A stretch of DNA of 64,000 nucleotides from DAOUEX01 sp034430235 (GCA_964478075.1 CAYZGO010000007.1:54887-118886); one strand, 5' to 3'; positions 35,941 to 45,157 are shown, numbered from the stretch's first letter. Notes: a model not told the origin generated them from the sequence alone. Program-made: numbers and translations.

Positions 35941-37527
35941 CTACTTCCGCAAGAGGGTGAAAATGGGATCCTCATACGTCCAAGCCGCCAGACCAAGCAC
36001 GAAATCATCTGAATAGGTAAGGTGAACTGGCCGGTGGAGTCCGCCTTCCTGCACGAGGATCGCCAAGGCCTCCTGCGCATCGTGCGCTTTCGCCACCATC
36101 GCCAACTCTGGATGCCGCGATACGACATGGTCACGGTACCAGTCAAAGGCCAGAAGGCGTCGGTCGACCACTATCACATCGGGGCGCTTCTCAAGACCAT
36201 AGCGCAGGTACCAGAGCGGAAAAGTCTGGGTATCGCCGTCGGAAACGACAATTGCGCTTGGGGCGGCAGCCTCGAGCACGTTCTTGCCAAAGGTGTAGGC
36301 CTCGTAGTCAGCACTGAGGTCCATGGCCCGGAAGCGACTGGCTATCGAGGTCAGAGGCAATGCCGTCAGGACTAGGACCCCCGCAACCGTCACTAGCCGG
36401 CGATGGAGTCCCGATCTCGTCCAGTCCTGCAATCCGCACAGCGCCACGATTGCGCCCCGTGCCATCCACAAGGCGATGATGATGGCTGCCGGGATCAAGT
36501 ACAGGTAAGAATCAAACGTCACGTAGAGCATTGCGTAACCCGAGAGAAGGACTACATACGTGACCCCAAAGGACGTGAACCGTCGGTTGGTCTCCAGCCC
36601 ACGCCACAGGCCCAACAGCGCCAGTGCCAGCCCGAGCACTCCGAGGTCGCGCACCCATATGGCTGCCCATGCAGAGAGGCGCTGCAGCAGGTGAGATGGC
36701 GGCAGCGCGCTCAGGTACTGGCGATACGCGGCACCGGACACCAGCCATATGAAGCCGGAGGGATTGTCAGCCTCCCCCCAGTTGGGCACTGGATCGGCGG
36801 CCGCACGGATCGGGATGTAGAGATACGCCAAAAGTCCAAGGAGCAGACAGAGGCCGATGCGAAGAGATCGCCGTACTGTCAGCCATTGCCGGACGACGGG
36901 TACGTAGGGCCAGAGTGCTGGAAGCAACAACACAATGGTAACGTGGTGGGCCAGCCCAAGCCCAAAGAGCAGCGTCAGAAGATACGGTCGGGCACGTGGA
37001 GAGCCGGAGAGTGCCACCGCCAGCAGCATTGCCACCAGGAGGGCGTTGAGGCTGTAGACCTCGGCAATAGTGGCCTGCGACCACAGGAGCTCGCCGAAGG
37101 CGTACAAGCCAGCGGCGGCCCAGGTGACTGCCAAGGCCAGGGCACCGGTGATGCGCTCCTGTGTGGAAATCAGCCGATACGCTGCCCAGAAACAAAAGCC
37201 CACAGCCAATGCTGCTGCCATCGCTGACATCAAGTTCACGTTCCGGGCAGGTTCCGCTCCGGGTAGGGCTGCGAACAAGTGCGCAATCATGGTGTACAGC
37301 GGATACCCTGTTGGGTGGGGCACCCCCAGGTTGACCGCCGCAGTGACGAGATCACCGCTGTCGGCGCCGCCATTTCGCCACGTGATCGTCGGCGCCATCG
37401 TGCGCACATAAATGGCAAAAGCGAAAAGCGCTGTGAACCCCGTCGCACCCAGGGCCACGGCACTTCTCGACTTCCGCAGGGAAACGGTGCGGCCCAAGTG
37501 AATCAACATCTGGCGCAGCTTCCCCAT
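35941..37527 (-). CDS. DUF2723 multi-pass membrane protein (GT-C-like)
   Basis: 528 residues, about 11 helices. The opening is typical of DUF2723: RTMAPTITWRNGGADSGDLVTAAVNLGVPHPTGYPLYTM around residues 27-65, with the Asp-Ser-Gly-Asp and Pro-His-Pro-Thr-Gly-Tyr-Pro motifs. The family is thought to be GT-C glycosyltransferases that modify proteins or glycans at the outer face of the membrane. A soluble C-terminal part (about 400-528) follows. It is the last gene of the - strand surface operon, 79 nt after the DUF4012 gene. Confidence 0.88.
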   Translation of the reverse strand: MGKLRQMLIHLGRTVSLRKSRSAVALGATGFTALFAFAIYVRTMAPTITWRNGGADSGDLVTAAVNLGVPHPTGYPLYTMIAHLFAALPGAEPARNVNLMSAMAAALAVGFCFWAAYRLISTQERITGALALAVTWAAAGLYAFGELLWSQATIAEVYSLNALLVAMLLAVALSGSPRARPYLLTLLFGLGLAHHVTIVLLLPALWPYVPVVRQWLTVRRSLRIGLCLLLGLLAYLYIPIRAAADPVPNWGEADNPSGFIWLVSGAAYRQYLSALPPSHLLQRLSAWAAIWVRDLGVLGLALALLGLWRGLETNRRFTSFGVTYVVLLSGYAMLYVTFDSYLYLIPAAIIIALWMARGAIVALCGLQDWTRSGLHRRLVTVAGVLVLTALPLTSIASRFRAMDLSADYEAYTFGKNVLEAAAPSAIVVSDGDTQTFPLWYLRYGLEKRPDVIVVDRRLLAFDWYRDHVVSRHPELAMVAKAHDAQEALAILVQEGGLHRPVHLTYSDDFVLGLAAWTYEDPIFTLLRK

Positions 37528-37606
37528 GTATCAATCACCTTGGAATTGGTCGCGTCGCCGGCGACACGGTCTGACAAGGCAATCGGCCCGCATCCCAATC
37601 CGCGCT

Positions 37607-39664
37607 CTAGCGAGGCGACGCGCGATGCCAGATAGCGAGACCCGCCAGGACCATGCTCATCCCAATAATGCCGAGCACTGACCAGGGCCAGGTAGCCGGG
37701 CCTCCGGAGTCCATGCTAACCCACGTCAGTTGAGTATCACGTGTCAGATTGAAGCGAACCTGCCTCCCATCGCTATCCAAAGCGGTGTCTGAAGGAGGCA
37801 GACCTAATCGCCAGTCTACGCCGAGCACGCTGACCTGCACTGGGAAGTCTGAGCTCCCAGGCTGTTTCTGGACCAGCAAGTGGTACGCGGGGAATGCTGA
37901 GTCTCCTAGCACTGCGGAGGGCAGCTCATATGTGAAGACCAGTTCCCTGCTCTCCCCAGGCGCAACCACCAAGAACGCAGAGAAGATGGCCTTCCCCGCT
38001 TCCTCCGAAGTCTCAGGCTGGCTGTCACTCCCTACCACGCTGAGCAACCGGCTGCCACGGGGTACGTACACGCGGACATAGTTCCAGTAGCAGCCCTGCA
38101 TCATCTCCTCGTATGAATCGTCGTAGCGCGTACCGGCGAAGCACTCGGGTGGACCGCTGCTCTCGTTCACGTAACGCAGTGTCAGTACGGTTCGGGGGAC
38201 CTCAGCTCCACTCAGGTCTACCTGGTAATCAACGTTCTGCCGAATGTTAGGGTTTACCTTGCAGAAGCCTACGTTGGAGTCCACAATCATCAGATAGTCT
38301 CCATCTGAGGGCTGCAACGCGCCATCCCATCCCGTGGGCGCAATGGCATCCGCAACGGTAGGATCATGCATGCACAGCAGAAGGTGCCTAGCCTGGAGAC
38401 AATCAAGTGTCGCCAGGGCCAACTTGTCCAGTTCAATGGACTCGAGAGATGTGGTGACTTTCTGCAGCGCAGCCTCGAGCAAATCAGCCATGAAATCCTT
38501 GCGATGAGTCCACCAGTCACTGTTTTCCTTTTCAGCTATGCTGGCCGAACGCAGCGGAGCGGTCCAGTAGTCTCCCACAAACTGGAGCAGTGTCTCACTG
38601 GTAACGGGCGAAGGATAACCCTCAGGTTGCAGCGGGCCCAGAGCCTGCAGAAGCGCGGCCACTCCATCAAGGTCAATGCCCATCACGCCATCAACATCGG
38701 TACCGCGACTCATGCGATAGATGCTGCTGGCAACAGCTGCTGAAGAAGGAAAGTCAGGGGACCAATTGACATCGCGGAACATGAGCACTGATGCCCACAT
38801 GTACTTGCGCAGTGGGGCTGGCGCAGGAGGGTACGCCGAGAGATCGTATCCTGCATCCACCTGGTAGCTGTCCTGGAACACGGTAGTAATGACCTTGCCC
38901 CCAGAGAGCTGAATCATTCCAACGCCACTGATAAAGCCACCTGTGGCGCGCAATTCGTGGCTGTTCTGCATCATCATGAGGTAGGTGACCGGGCGTTCGT
39001 GGCCAAGCATCTTCGGAGCCACCTGAGCCAGTTGAGTGGCCGCTTCCAAAACTGGCAGGTAGCGATCCAGGCGCACTATCCACTTTGAGAGACGCGGTGA
39101 CAACTCTCGACTGTCCAGTCGTCCCAGCGCGACTCGAGCCTGCACGAGGGCACTCCGTGCCTCCGCGAAGCGTGGTCGGGAAACGGCCAACACCGGCAGG
39201 GCAGCTGCCAGGACTGTCTGATCAGATCCCTTGTCGGTCCGTGAGACAGCGTCTACGACGGGCTCAAGGCCAAGCAGGCCCCACCAGCCCGCATCACAGA
39301 GGTGGATGGCCGTGTCCAGCAGCGCTGGGGCTGCCGCTAGGTCGACCCCAACCCGTGGGACCCAATCAAGGTGCTCGGCCAACAGCAAGACAGGGCCGAT
39401 CTCCGCGCGGATGATTTCCAGGTCTTCCCGCGTGGCGCCCAGTTGCTCGCGAATCCAGACCAGGTTTTCTGGGCTGGTCAGGGTCCCAGGGTCCTCGTTT
39501 GCCAGTGTCTGCAGTACACGTGCCCGCTCTAGCAGAGAAGACACGTGCGGCTGGAGGCGCACGTATTTGTAGGCGGCTGCAGCGATTACCACAAGGGCAG
39601 TGACAAGTAGCACCGCAAGCTTCAGCCTAGTGGGCCGAGGTCTCACATCGGGAGTTTCCGCCAT
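37607..39664 (-). CDS. DUF4012 membrane-anchored surface protein
   Basis: 685 residues from ATG 39664 with GGAGGAGG about 9 nt upstream. N-terminal membrane helix near 13-32, a helical region, then the DUF4012 core with YLMMMQNSHELRATGGFISGV near 230-250 and DGVMGIDLDGVAALLQALGP near 325-345. A C-terminal helix (about 655-678) follows. DUF4012 proteins occur next to polysaccharide genes in Gram-positive and Chloroflexota genomes; LytR-CpsA-Psr-like roles have been suggested but not shown. It overlaps the 3' end of the upstream gene by 22 nt. Confidence 0.82.
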   Translation of the reverse strand: MAETPDVRPRPTRLKLAVLLVTALVVIAAAAYKYVRLQPHVSSLLERARVLQTLANEDPGTLTSPENLVWIREQLGATREDLEIIRAEIGPVLLLAEHLDWVPRVGVDLAAAPALLDTAIHLCDAGWWGLLGLEPVVDAVSRTDKGSDQTVLAAALPVLAVSRPRFAEARSALVQARVALGRLDSRELSPRLSKWIVRLDRYLPVLEAATQLAQVAPKMLGHERPVTYLMMMQNSHELRATGGFISGVGMIQLSGGKVITTVFQDSYQVDAGYDLSAYPPAPAPLRKYMWASVLMFRDVNWSPDFPSSAAVASSIYRMSRGTDVDGVMGIDLDGVAALLQALGPLQPEGYPSPVTSETLLQFVGDYWTAPLRSASIAEKENSDWWTHRKDFMADLLEAALQKVTTSLESIELDKLALATLDCLQARHLLLCMHDPTVADAIAPTGWDGALQPSDGDYLMIVDSNVGFCKVNPNIRQNVDYQVDLSGAEVPRTVLTLRYVNESSGPPECFAGTRYDDSYEEMMQGCYWNYVRVYVPRGSRLLSVVGSDSQPETSEEAGKAIFSAFLVVAPGESRELVFTYELPSAVLGDSAFPAYHLLVQKQPGSSDFPVQVSVLGVDWRLGLPPSDTALDSDGRQVRFNLTRDTQLTWVSMDSGGPATWPWSVLGIIGMSMVLAGLAIWHRASPR

Positions 39665-40464
39665 CTGTTGCAGAACCTCCTCCAGTTAGAGATGGCTAGC
39701 TTATGACCGATCCAACCCGTCGCTGGTAGCTCTGCCCACGGCAGTTCCAGGCTTACCTGCTCACTCTCCGGCGCGGCGTTGTCGGCCGTTACCCTCCAGA
39801 CTGTCTTGAGCACCTGACCAGGCCAGACATCCTCGATCACCTCAGCAAACACAGAGGCGATCACCTGATCACCCGAAAAGAGATGGCCGATGATAAGCGT
39901 CAGCCTCCCAGGTGCCTGACCCGTCGCACAACTGCCGCAGTCCACAGACCGCACGAGCAGCTTGTCCGAGAGCACGCCCTCGATCTTCACGCCCTCGGCC
40001 GGGCCTCGTCCAACATTCGCTACTTGCACTACAAAGTCGACGCCATCACCTGGCCCCGCCACCCTTGGCTCCACCAGGACTTGAAGCGCGAGTCCGGCGG
40101 GTTCCTGCGTGGGTGAAGGTGAGGGACGCACTGCTGTCGGGCTTGGCGACGGAGTCGGCTGCTCCATTTCGACCGGCTCTGTGGGGGTGGGCGGTATCAT
40201 CTGCGGTGTGCTCGTTGGCGTAGGCTGTTCCGGCGTTCTCGTCGGGACTCGCGTCCACGTAGGACGCGGTGTCCAGGTGCTCGTAGGCAGCGGGGCGTCC
40301 GTGGGTCCGGGAGTTGGCATGGCCGTTGGCCAGGGAACTGTCTGTCCCGAAGCCACACGGACGGGAAGGGTCCAGGAGGCGCCCCCGGCAGCCGCCAGGA
40401 TCACGACACCGAGGAGGATAAGCGTCGCTCTCTTGGCCAGAGTCTCACGTTTTCCGCGATGCAT
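39643..40464 (-). CDS. Secreted Thr/Pro-rich protein with DUF11-like domain and LPATG
   Basis: 273 residues. Signal peptide or anchor at about 14-38, then a long Pro/Thr-rich spacer (about 43-115). A single DUF11/CARDB-like beta domain follows, about 120-245, with FVVQVANVGRGPAEGVKIEGVLS. Near the end is LPATG, the classical sortase recognition pentapeptide, followed by a short weakly hydrophobic stretch and a strongly basic tail (NWRRFCNRWRK). That tail is less hydrophobic than usual sorting signals. A sortase is encoded three genes upstream in the same operon. Confidence 0.72.
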   Translation of the reverse strand: MHRGKRETLAKRATLILLGVVILAAAGGASWTLPVRVASGQTVPWPTAMPTPGPTDAPLPTSTWTPRPTWTRVPTRTPEQPTPTSTPQMIPPTPTEPVEMEQPTPSPSPTAVRPSPSPTQEPAGLALQVLVEPRVAGPGDGVDFVVQVANVGRGPAEGVKIEGVLSDKLLVRSVDCGSCATGQAPGRLTLIIGHLFSGDQVIASVFAEVIEDVWPGQVLKTVWRVTADNAAPESEQVSLELPWAELPATGWIGHKLAISNWRRFCNRWRKLPM

Positions 40465-40521
40465 CGGTATGGCTACTCCGAGCTACGTCACCAATCGATG
40501 TGCTCCCCATGACTCGAGAGA

Positions 40522-41670
40522 CTAAGGAAGTGGTGGTTCCTTCATTATCACTGGCAGAATGATGTTGTAGCGGATCTCGGTAGGCGTGACCGTCGGGGTT
40601 GGCGTCAGAGTGTACGTCGCGGTTGGGGTGGGTGTTGGCGCTTGATAGCAGCCCACGCAGCGGAATACCACTGCATAGTCCGCAGCGACGTGTACGTGAG
40701 GCCCGGCGACATAGCTGCCGCGGTACTGCTCCAGATCGGCCGCAAAGTTCTGGCCCAGGCTGTTGGCGACTACACTTGCCACCTCAGAGCGACCATAGTC
40801 CCATGGCACCCACCGCGCACCTGGAACGGGCGTGTCTCCAAAGTTGTAGCGGTCAAAGCTGACGTTAGCTGCATCGTTGTACACGGTGGGGACAGTCGGT
40901 GGGCTGCCAAAGGCCTCGCCAGGATAGCCGGCCGCAGCACGGTCGAAGAAGGGGTCGGAGAAGTCCACGTATCTAGTGAACGGCTCTACACAACACGCAG
41001 CCACCCAATGCCCCCCCACGCGTACCCACTGGCCATTGTTCTGCTGCCAGAAGCCCAATAGGATGAGCACGACTTCGTGGATCTGACTTTCGTCCGCCAT
41101 CCAGTCTCCGGAGGGGCCCTTGACCTCGTAGATAGTGAACTCATGGGCCAGGCCTCGCTTACTGATATAGCTCTGTAAGCCAGCGACCATGTTCTCCACG
41201 CTGGTGCCCTCGCTGCTGGTTTGCACTTCGCTAGCCAGGTCACTGACAAATGGGGGCACATTCTGCGGATCATGGTCGCTCCAGACACCATAGCTGGTCA
41301 CCAGATCATACTTACGTCCCAGCACGTACTCGGCCTCCGAATCAAAGTACCACACGGCATCACCTGCGGCCGCCGGTCCGGAGTGTGTCCAACTGGCGTC
41401 CTGCATGCTGGCGAGCGATGCCTGCCAACCGGTCTGCCGCATGTCAAAGTCGGGCGGCCCGTGGGGGGCATAGTCTGGATACCCCTGACGCGGACATGCC
41501 CACGGTCCACACACGACGGGTGTTGGCGTCGCAGTGCTGGTAGGTGTGGGGGAGGGGATAGTGTACGCTTGTGCAGGCCCCGGGAGCATCCAGTCGCCGC
41601 CCATGGACGCTAAGGCGGCGAGTGCCAGCGCCAGACAAAGGACAGCCGCAAGCTTGGAGAGCGTACTCAT
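40522..41670 (-). CDS. Secreted protein, possible papain-like (C39-type) fold
   Basis: 382 residues from ATG 41670, preferred over 41712 because GGAG lies 7 nt upstream and a normal signal peptide follows at once (to about PAQA). A Thr/Pro spacer, CGPWACPRQGYPDYAPHG, a middle domain with HEVVLILLGFW and VGGHWVAACCVE, then a second Thr/Pro spacer and the ending RYNIILPVIMKEPPLP. The Cys-rich start and the GHWVA His resemble peptidase C39-like proteins, but the catalytic Cys context is not clear, so activity is doubtful. The 'LPVIMK' ending resembles C-termini of many Chloroflexota secreted proteins. Confidence 0.6.
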   Translation of the reverse strand: MSTLSKLAAVLCLALALAALASMGGDWMLPGPAQAYTIPSPTPTSTATPTPVVCGPWACPRQGYPDYAPHGPPDFDMRQTGWQASLASMQDASWTHSGPAAAGDAVWYFDSEAEYVLGRKYDLVTSYGVWSDHDPQNVPPFVSDLASEVQTSSEGTSVENMVAGLQSYISKRGLAHEFTIYEVKGPSGDWMADESQIHEVVLILLGFWQQNNGQWVRVGGHWVAACCVEPFTRYVDFSDPFFDRAAAGYPGEAFGSPPTVPTVYNDAANVSFDRYNFGDTPVPGARWVPWDYGRSEVASVVANSLGQNFAADLEQYRGSYVAGPHVHVAADYAVVFRCVGCYQAPTPTPTATYTLTPTPTVTPTEIRYNIILPVIMKEPPLP

Positions 41671-42023
41671 GTGGCGCTCCAGTCCATTCTGTACAGATCC
41701 AAATCCTTTCATTGCCTAACCTCCTTACTCAATCGAATCAAGAAGCTCGTCAAGAACCCGGCCCGTGGCCATCTAGCATTGTATGACCAGCGGGCGTGTT
41801 GGAACAAGCCGCCAGACCAGGGAACCGGCGCCTTGTGGAACACCAATGGCACGATGATGGCATGCTGTGTCGGGATGGGCGTGGCTGACCCACGAATATG
41901 ATAGGATCCCTCAGCGCCACGGCGCAGAAGGTAATGGTGGCAGTGCGGACAATGCCTGATGGGCAGTTGCCAGCTTGATGACACATCAGGGGCGCACCAG
42001 CGAGAAAGTCTTGAGCAACCTGC
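41671..42023. other. Intergenic region in the surface operon
   Basis: 353 nt between the C39-like gene and the glycosidase-like gene. It has a 7-bp inverted repeat, cctgatg (41955-41961) and catcagg (41984-41990), that could form a hairpin just after the glycosidase gene. No ORF is convincing on either strand. Confidence 0.45.
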
Positions 42024-42938
42024 CTACCGCGCGTGGACTAGTTCACGATATGTCATACCGAGATCGTTCAATTGCCCCTCGTTCGTCATCAAGTCGCCGT
42101 TGTAGAGTTCGGAGTAGGTCGCAAACCAGGCCCAGCATGTCACGACATCCGAGTCGAGCAGCCAGTGAACGGCCTCCCGCATGAAGGATTGGATCTTCTC
42201 AGGCGGGTCCAGAGGTCGGCCGCAGCAACCGTCCCCGTAGAGGACGCCGAACTCGGTAAGGAAAAGCGGTTTGTGTCCATCTCCGATAGCCTCCATCCAC
42301 CGATGAAAGGCCAGTATCCGGCGCTGAAACTCGCCAATGTCATAGGGGTCCAAGCCTGGTTCGAGGATATAGTTGTGGATGTTCCAGCCATCAACGCGTG
42401 GATAGCGGGCATACTTCTCATGAAAGGCCTGGCGAAAGGCCTCCGCCCACTTCCAATCCGCATTGGCGATTCCAGCTGGCAGGATGTGGCATCGTCGAGC
42501 ACTTTGCGCCCAACCCTCAAAAGTATGGTACAGTTCGGCGTACTCTTCTGGCGTGACATTGTCCTGGTGCGGGTCGTTGGGTTCATTCCCCAGCGACCAC
42601 CAGGCAGAGCCGCTGGCCCGCATGGCAGACGGGATGGCCCCCTGATCCTGTCCAACTTCCCAGCAACGGATGACATAAAGCCGTTCATGCCCTTCGATGG
42701 TAGGCGTGTACCAGCGCCAGTCCATGTACCAAACAGGGCCGATGGCGTCGAGTTGTGCTGCTGTAACTGGCGCCTCGCCCACACCCACACCGAAGGGCGT
42801 GGAAAAGGGCAGCCCGTCACGCTGCATCGCGGCGCAACCTGAGCATGCGAGAAGCGCAACCCACGAGACAGCCAACAGCACGCGAAGCACCCAAGTCTCA
42901 CGCTTTATGGATGCCTGGGGGCAGGGCTCAGGGTGCAC
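42024..42938 (-). CDS. Glycosidase-like lipoprotein (Glyco_hydro_cc type)
   Basis: 304 residues. N-terminal helix followed by ACSGCAAM, a plausible lipoprotein signal. The catalytic domain shows WWSLGNEPNDPHQ (Asn-Glu-Pro, likely acid/base Glu), DGWNIHNYI, and PLFLTEFGVLYGDGC (likely nucleophile Glu). These are the marks of TIM-barrel glycosidases of the Glyco_hydro_cc/clan A kind. It would act on glycans at the cell surface, perhaps trimming the exopolysaccharide. The start (GTG 42938) overlaps the sortase stop by 11 nt. Confidence 0.72.
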   Translation of the reverse strand: MHPEPCPQASIKRETWVLRVLLAVSWVALLACSGCAAMQRDGLPFSTPFGVGVGEAPVTAAQLDAIGPVWYMDWRWYTPTIEGHERLYVIRCWEVGQDQGAIPSAMRASGSAWWSLGNEPNDPHQDNVTPEEYAELYHTFEGWAQSARRCHILPAGIANADWKWAEAFRQAFHEKYARYPRVDGWNIHNYILEPGLDPYDIGEFQRRILAFHRWMEAIGDGHKPLFLTEFGVLYGDGCCGRPLDPPEKIQSFMREAVHWLLDSDVVTCWAWFATYSELYNGDLMTNEGQLNDLGMTYRELVHAR

Positions 42939-43665
42939 TTAGGTTCGCCCTGACCACAATACGGTAGGTGTAGCTCCAGGCCGGCCAGCAGGTGACCAAG
43001 GTGAGCACAGGGGCGTCGGTCGGATCCAGCCATCTGGCGTGCTCGCGTTTCTCGGCTAAAGTCGCGCTCAACTCATCCAACGTGAGCACAGTAGTGACAA
43101 CGTACTCGTAGCGCTGGCCGTTCACCGTGTGTAGTTCCACGACGTCACCATCTGCCACTTCATCCAAGCGCCGAAACACTGCCCCACCAGCATCTGAACT
43201 GTGGGCGGAGATGACACAATTGCCGGCCTGTCCCGGGTCGGCACTGCCTCGGTGGTGGCCAGCTGCTGCAGCCACAGTATCCCACATCCCGTGCGCCTCG
43301 CCCTCCGTGCGGACCACGCGCCAACCCACTTCCACCACGGTCGCATCAAGGCCGACGGGCGGGATGACAATCCGCAGCGGAGCGGAGGGTCGGCTCGGCA
43401 ACGGCCCTGCGGTGGGAACAGGCGTAGGAGGCGGCAAGCGCGTAGCCGCTGCTGCAGCTGTGGGACCAAGGCGTATGGCCCTCCCCGAGACTGCGCTGGT
43501 GGCGACTGGCGAGGCTGGCGCCTGCACAGTACGCGGGACCGAGGTCCTCCGTGTGCGGCGTGTTTGATGGGCAACCTGCGCCCGAAAGAGTGCCGCCACA
43601 GCAATCACGAGCAAGGCGATGCCGACGAGGAAGAGGAATATCCCAAGTCTCTTTTGCCTACTCAT
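42928..43665 (-). CDS. Sortase
   Basis: 245 residues from ATG 43665; longer in-frame starts up to 43794 add 43 polar residues with no clear SD. One N-terminal membrane helix, a Pro/Ala-rich linker, then the sortase beta-barrel. His is in VISAHSS, catalytic Cys in LTLVTCWP, and Arg in YRIVVRA, the complete triad. The enzyme cuts between Thr and Gly of an LPxTG-type motif and joins the protein to a surface acceptor. The LPATG protein at 39643 is a candidate substrate. The class (D, E or other) cannot be fixed by eye. Confidence 0.88.
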   Translation of the reverse strand: MSRQKRLGIFLFLVGIALLVIAVAALFRAQVAHQTRRTRRTSVPRTVQAPASPVATSAVSGRAIRLGPTAAAAATRLPPPTPVPTAGPLPSRPSAPLRIVIPPVGLDATVVEVGWRVVRTEGEAHGMWDTVAAAAGHHRGSADPGQAGNCVISAHSSDAGGAVFRRLDEVADGDVVELHTVNGQRYEYVVTTVLTLDELSATLAEKREHARWLDPTDAPVLTLVTCWPAWSYTYRIVVRANLSAP

Positions 43666-43794
43666 CACCATCCCGGGTAGCTTATTCGCCAGATCCAGGC
43701 CAGAAGCGGGATTGGATCTACCGAGTCTTGCAGTGGCTTGAGGCCAATTTGCCTGTCCGTATGCTAGATAGCGTTCAGCGTTGAGCCCGGCCAC

Positions 43795-44152
43795 TTGATT
43801 CTCTTCCTGTCACACCGTTGTCCTGGGTACAGGTTGAAGGCTGCCATGGTGAAGAGTTTGCTTGCCAGGGGATGCGGCTGAGAGCAGTGAGCAACACGGG
43901 CAGGCCCGTGATCGGAAGGGCAGCGGCCCCCACACCCACGTGGTCAGTCATCTATTCTCTAGGAACGCCAGAACGTCTCCGACGCCCACCCAGGCTCCGC
44001 CGTTCCAGCACCTTCTCTCAGGTGGCACCAGAACGATAGTCAGGCACGCTCCGCCATTGGATCACGTTTGCCCTCGACAAGGACCCAATCGAAGCAACCC
44101 ACCGTATGTCCGCCCATCTGCGAGCGGGCGGCTGTCTATGCCTCACCCCCGC
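43795..44152. other. Intergenic region between NusG paralogue and sortase genes
   Basis: 358 nt. Contains a hairpin, ccgccc (44110-44115)/gggcgg (44126-44131), just downstream of the NusG-like gene, and at about 43690 the 13-base word also present at 32190. Specialised NusG proteins act on leader elements of their own operon, so this leader is a place to look for one. I cannot identify a consensus ops site. Confidence 0.4.
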
Positions 44153-44653
44153 TCACGTCCGTTCGAGGCAGTGTAGATCAATCTGGCAGGCGCTGAGACG
44201 ACCCAGCATTTCGATGAGCACCTGCGCTCGATCTTGTGAAGACAGTGGCCGCTCGAAGATGACCTCCATGTCCTTCAGCGGTCCGGTCTTGACCCGCAGC
44301 CGGTCACCGGGCCGAAGGGGCAGCCCCTGGTAGTAATCTCTCGAGTCTATCCGCGCCAGCCGGTCTTTCAGCCACTGCAGTACTTCATCCTGTACCACGG
44401 CTGGCTGGCCACCGAAACTGACCACGCGGGTCACACCAGGAGCCCAGTTTACGGAGGAGAGCGGCACGCTGGTGAAATCCATGCGCGCAAAGACATAGCG
44501 AGCGAAGAAAGGTTTTTCGCGTCTCTTTCGCAGATGTCCTTTACAGGTCACCTTGAGCACTGGCAGATACGTCTCGATTCCCCGGCTCCCCAAGAGATCA
44601 CGCACCTGGTACTCTTTGCGCGGCTTGGTATGCAGTGCGTACCAGCGTTTCAC
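44153..44653 (-). CDS. Specialised NusG paralogue (RfaH/LoaP/UpxY type)
   Basis: 166 residues from GTG 44653, with AAAGGGG 7 nt upstream. NGN domain: KRWYALHTKPRKEYQVRDLL, ETYLPVL, PFFARYVFARMDF near 52-64. C-terminal KOW: PLRPGDRLRVKTGPLKDMEVIFE near 117-139. It is not the housekeeping NusG, which sits with secE and rplK. Proteins of this kind bind RNA polymerase and suppress termination in long capsule or secondary-metabolite operons. First gene of the - strand surface operon. Confidence 0.88.
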   Translation of the reverse strand: MKRWYALHTKPRKEYQVRDLLGSRGIETYLPVLKVTCKGHLRKRREKPFFARYVFARMDFTSVPLSSVNWAPGVTRVVSFGGQPAVVQDEVLQWLKDRLARIDSRDYYQGLPLRPGDRLRVKTGPLKDMEVIFERPLSSQDRAQVLIEMLGRLSACQIDLHCLERT

Positions 44654-44707
44654 GTCTCGCCCCTTTGTGCTCCAGCCTGCGCATGACGATGCAGAGAGCT
44701 CAGCCGT

Positions 44708-44770
44708 AACCAGGCATGCAAAATCGACCCCCGGGATTTCTCACTTCTGCCAAGGCCGCCTTGCCTGGTT
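44708..44770. repeat. Inverted repeat upstream of the NusG-like gene
   Basis: Perfect 9-bp arms aaccaggca (44708-44716) and tgcctggtt (44762-44770), 45 nt apart, 55-117 nt upstream of the GTG. It could be an operator or an RNA leader structure. Confidence 0.4.
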
Positions 44771-44830
44771 CTCTCTCGGTTGTGCTGAGCCCAGGCACTT
44801 TGCTTGGTCCCAAGAAACGGCGGGGTTCAC

Positions 44831-45157
44831 TCACCTGCTGGCTGCAAGATCCCGGCTCTTGACTGTCTGGATAAAGCGGAGCTTGCCTCTGTTCTTGATC
44901 AGCCTGACCTCTGCGTAAGCGGCAATTGCTGCCAAGGCATCATCGATAGCGCGGATGTGGCTGATCGAGAGGCACTGCAGCGGGCGCTCTAGTGACACCA
45001 GGACCCTGTCCACCGTTTGCACAGCAGTTACTTGACTGGTTTTGCCGTCCACGTCCTTCCTCTTCCGTGGACAAATGGACGCTGCATGGTATCCGCAGCA
45101 CGGTGTCAGGCGTTCATCTTTAGCACTGGGCGTCCACCAATACAGGGCTCCTGACAT
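44831..45157 (-). CDS. Possible small conserved protein
   Basis: Up to 108 residues on the - strand; the true start is unclear and may be an internal GTG near 45020. The C-terminal half (SHIRAIDDALAAIAAYAEVRLIKNRGKLRFIQTVKS) has an amphipathic helix followed by the strand EVRLIKNRGKLRFI. This looks like a real folded domain, and I have the impression of similar short proteins in Anaerolineae. No SD is visible. No function can be given. Confidence 0.35.
   Translation of the reverse strand: MSGALYWWTPSAKDERLTPCCGYHAASICPRKRKDVDGKTSQVTAVQTVDRVLVSLERPLQCLSISHIRAIDDALAAIAAYAEVRLIKNRGKLRFIQTVKSRDLAASR

Noticed and set aside
36403..37227. 274-codon ORF on the + strand opposite the DUF2723 gene
   Set aside because: Gln/Arg/Pro-rich shadow of a well-recognised membrane protein gene on the other strand.
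40522..40580. 'ILPVIMK' ending as a sortase sorting signal
   Set aside because: It lacks Thr-Gly, a following hydrophobic helix and a basic tail, so it does not fit LPxTG-type signals.
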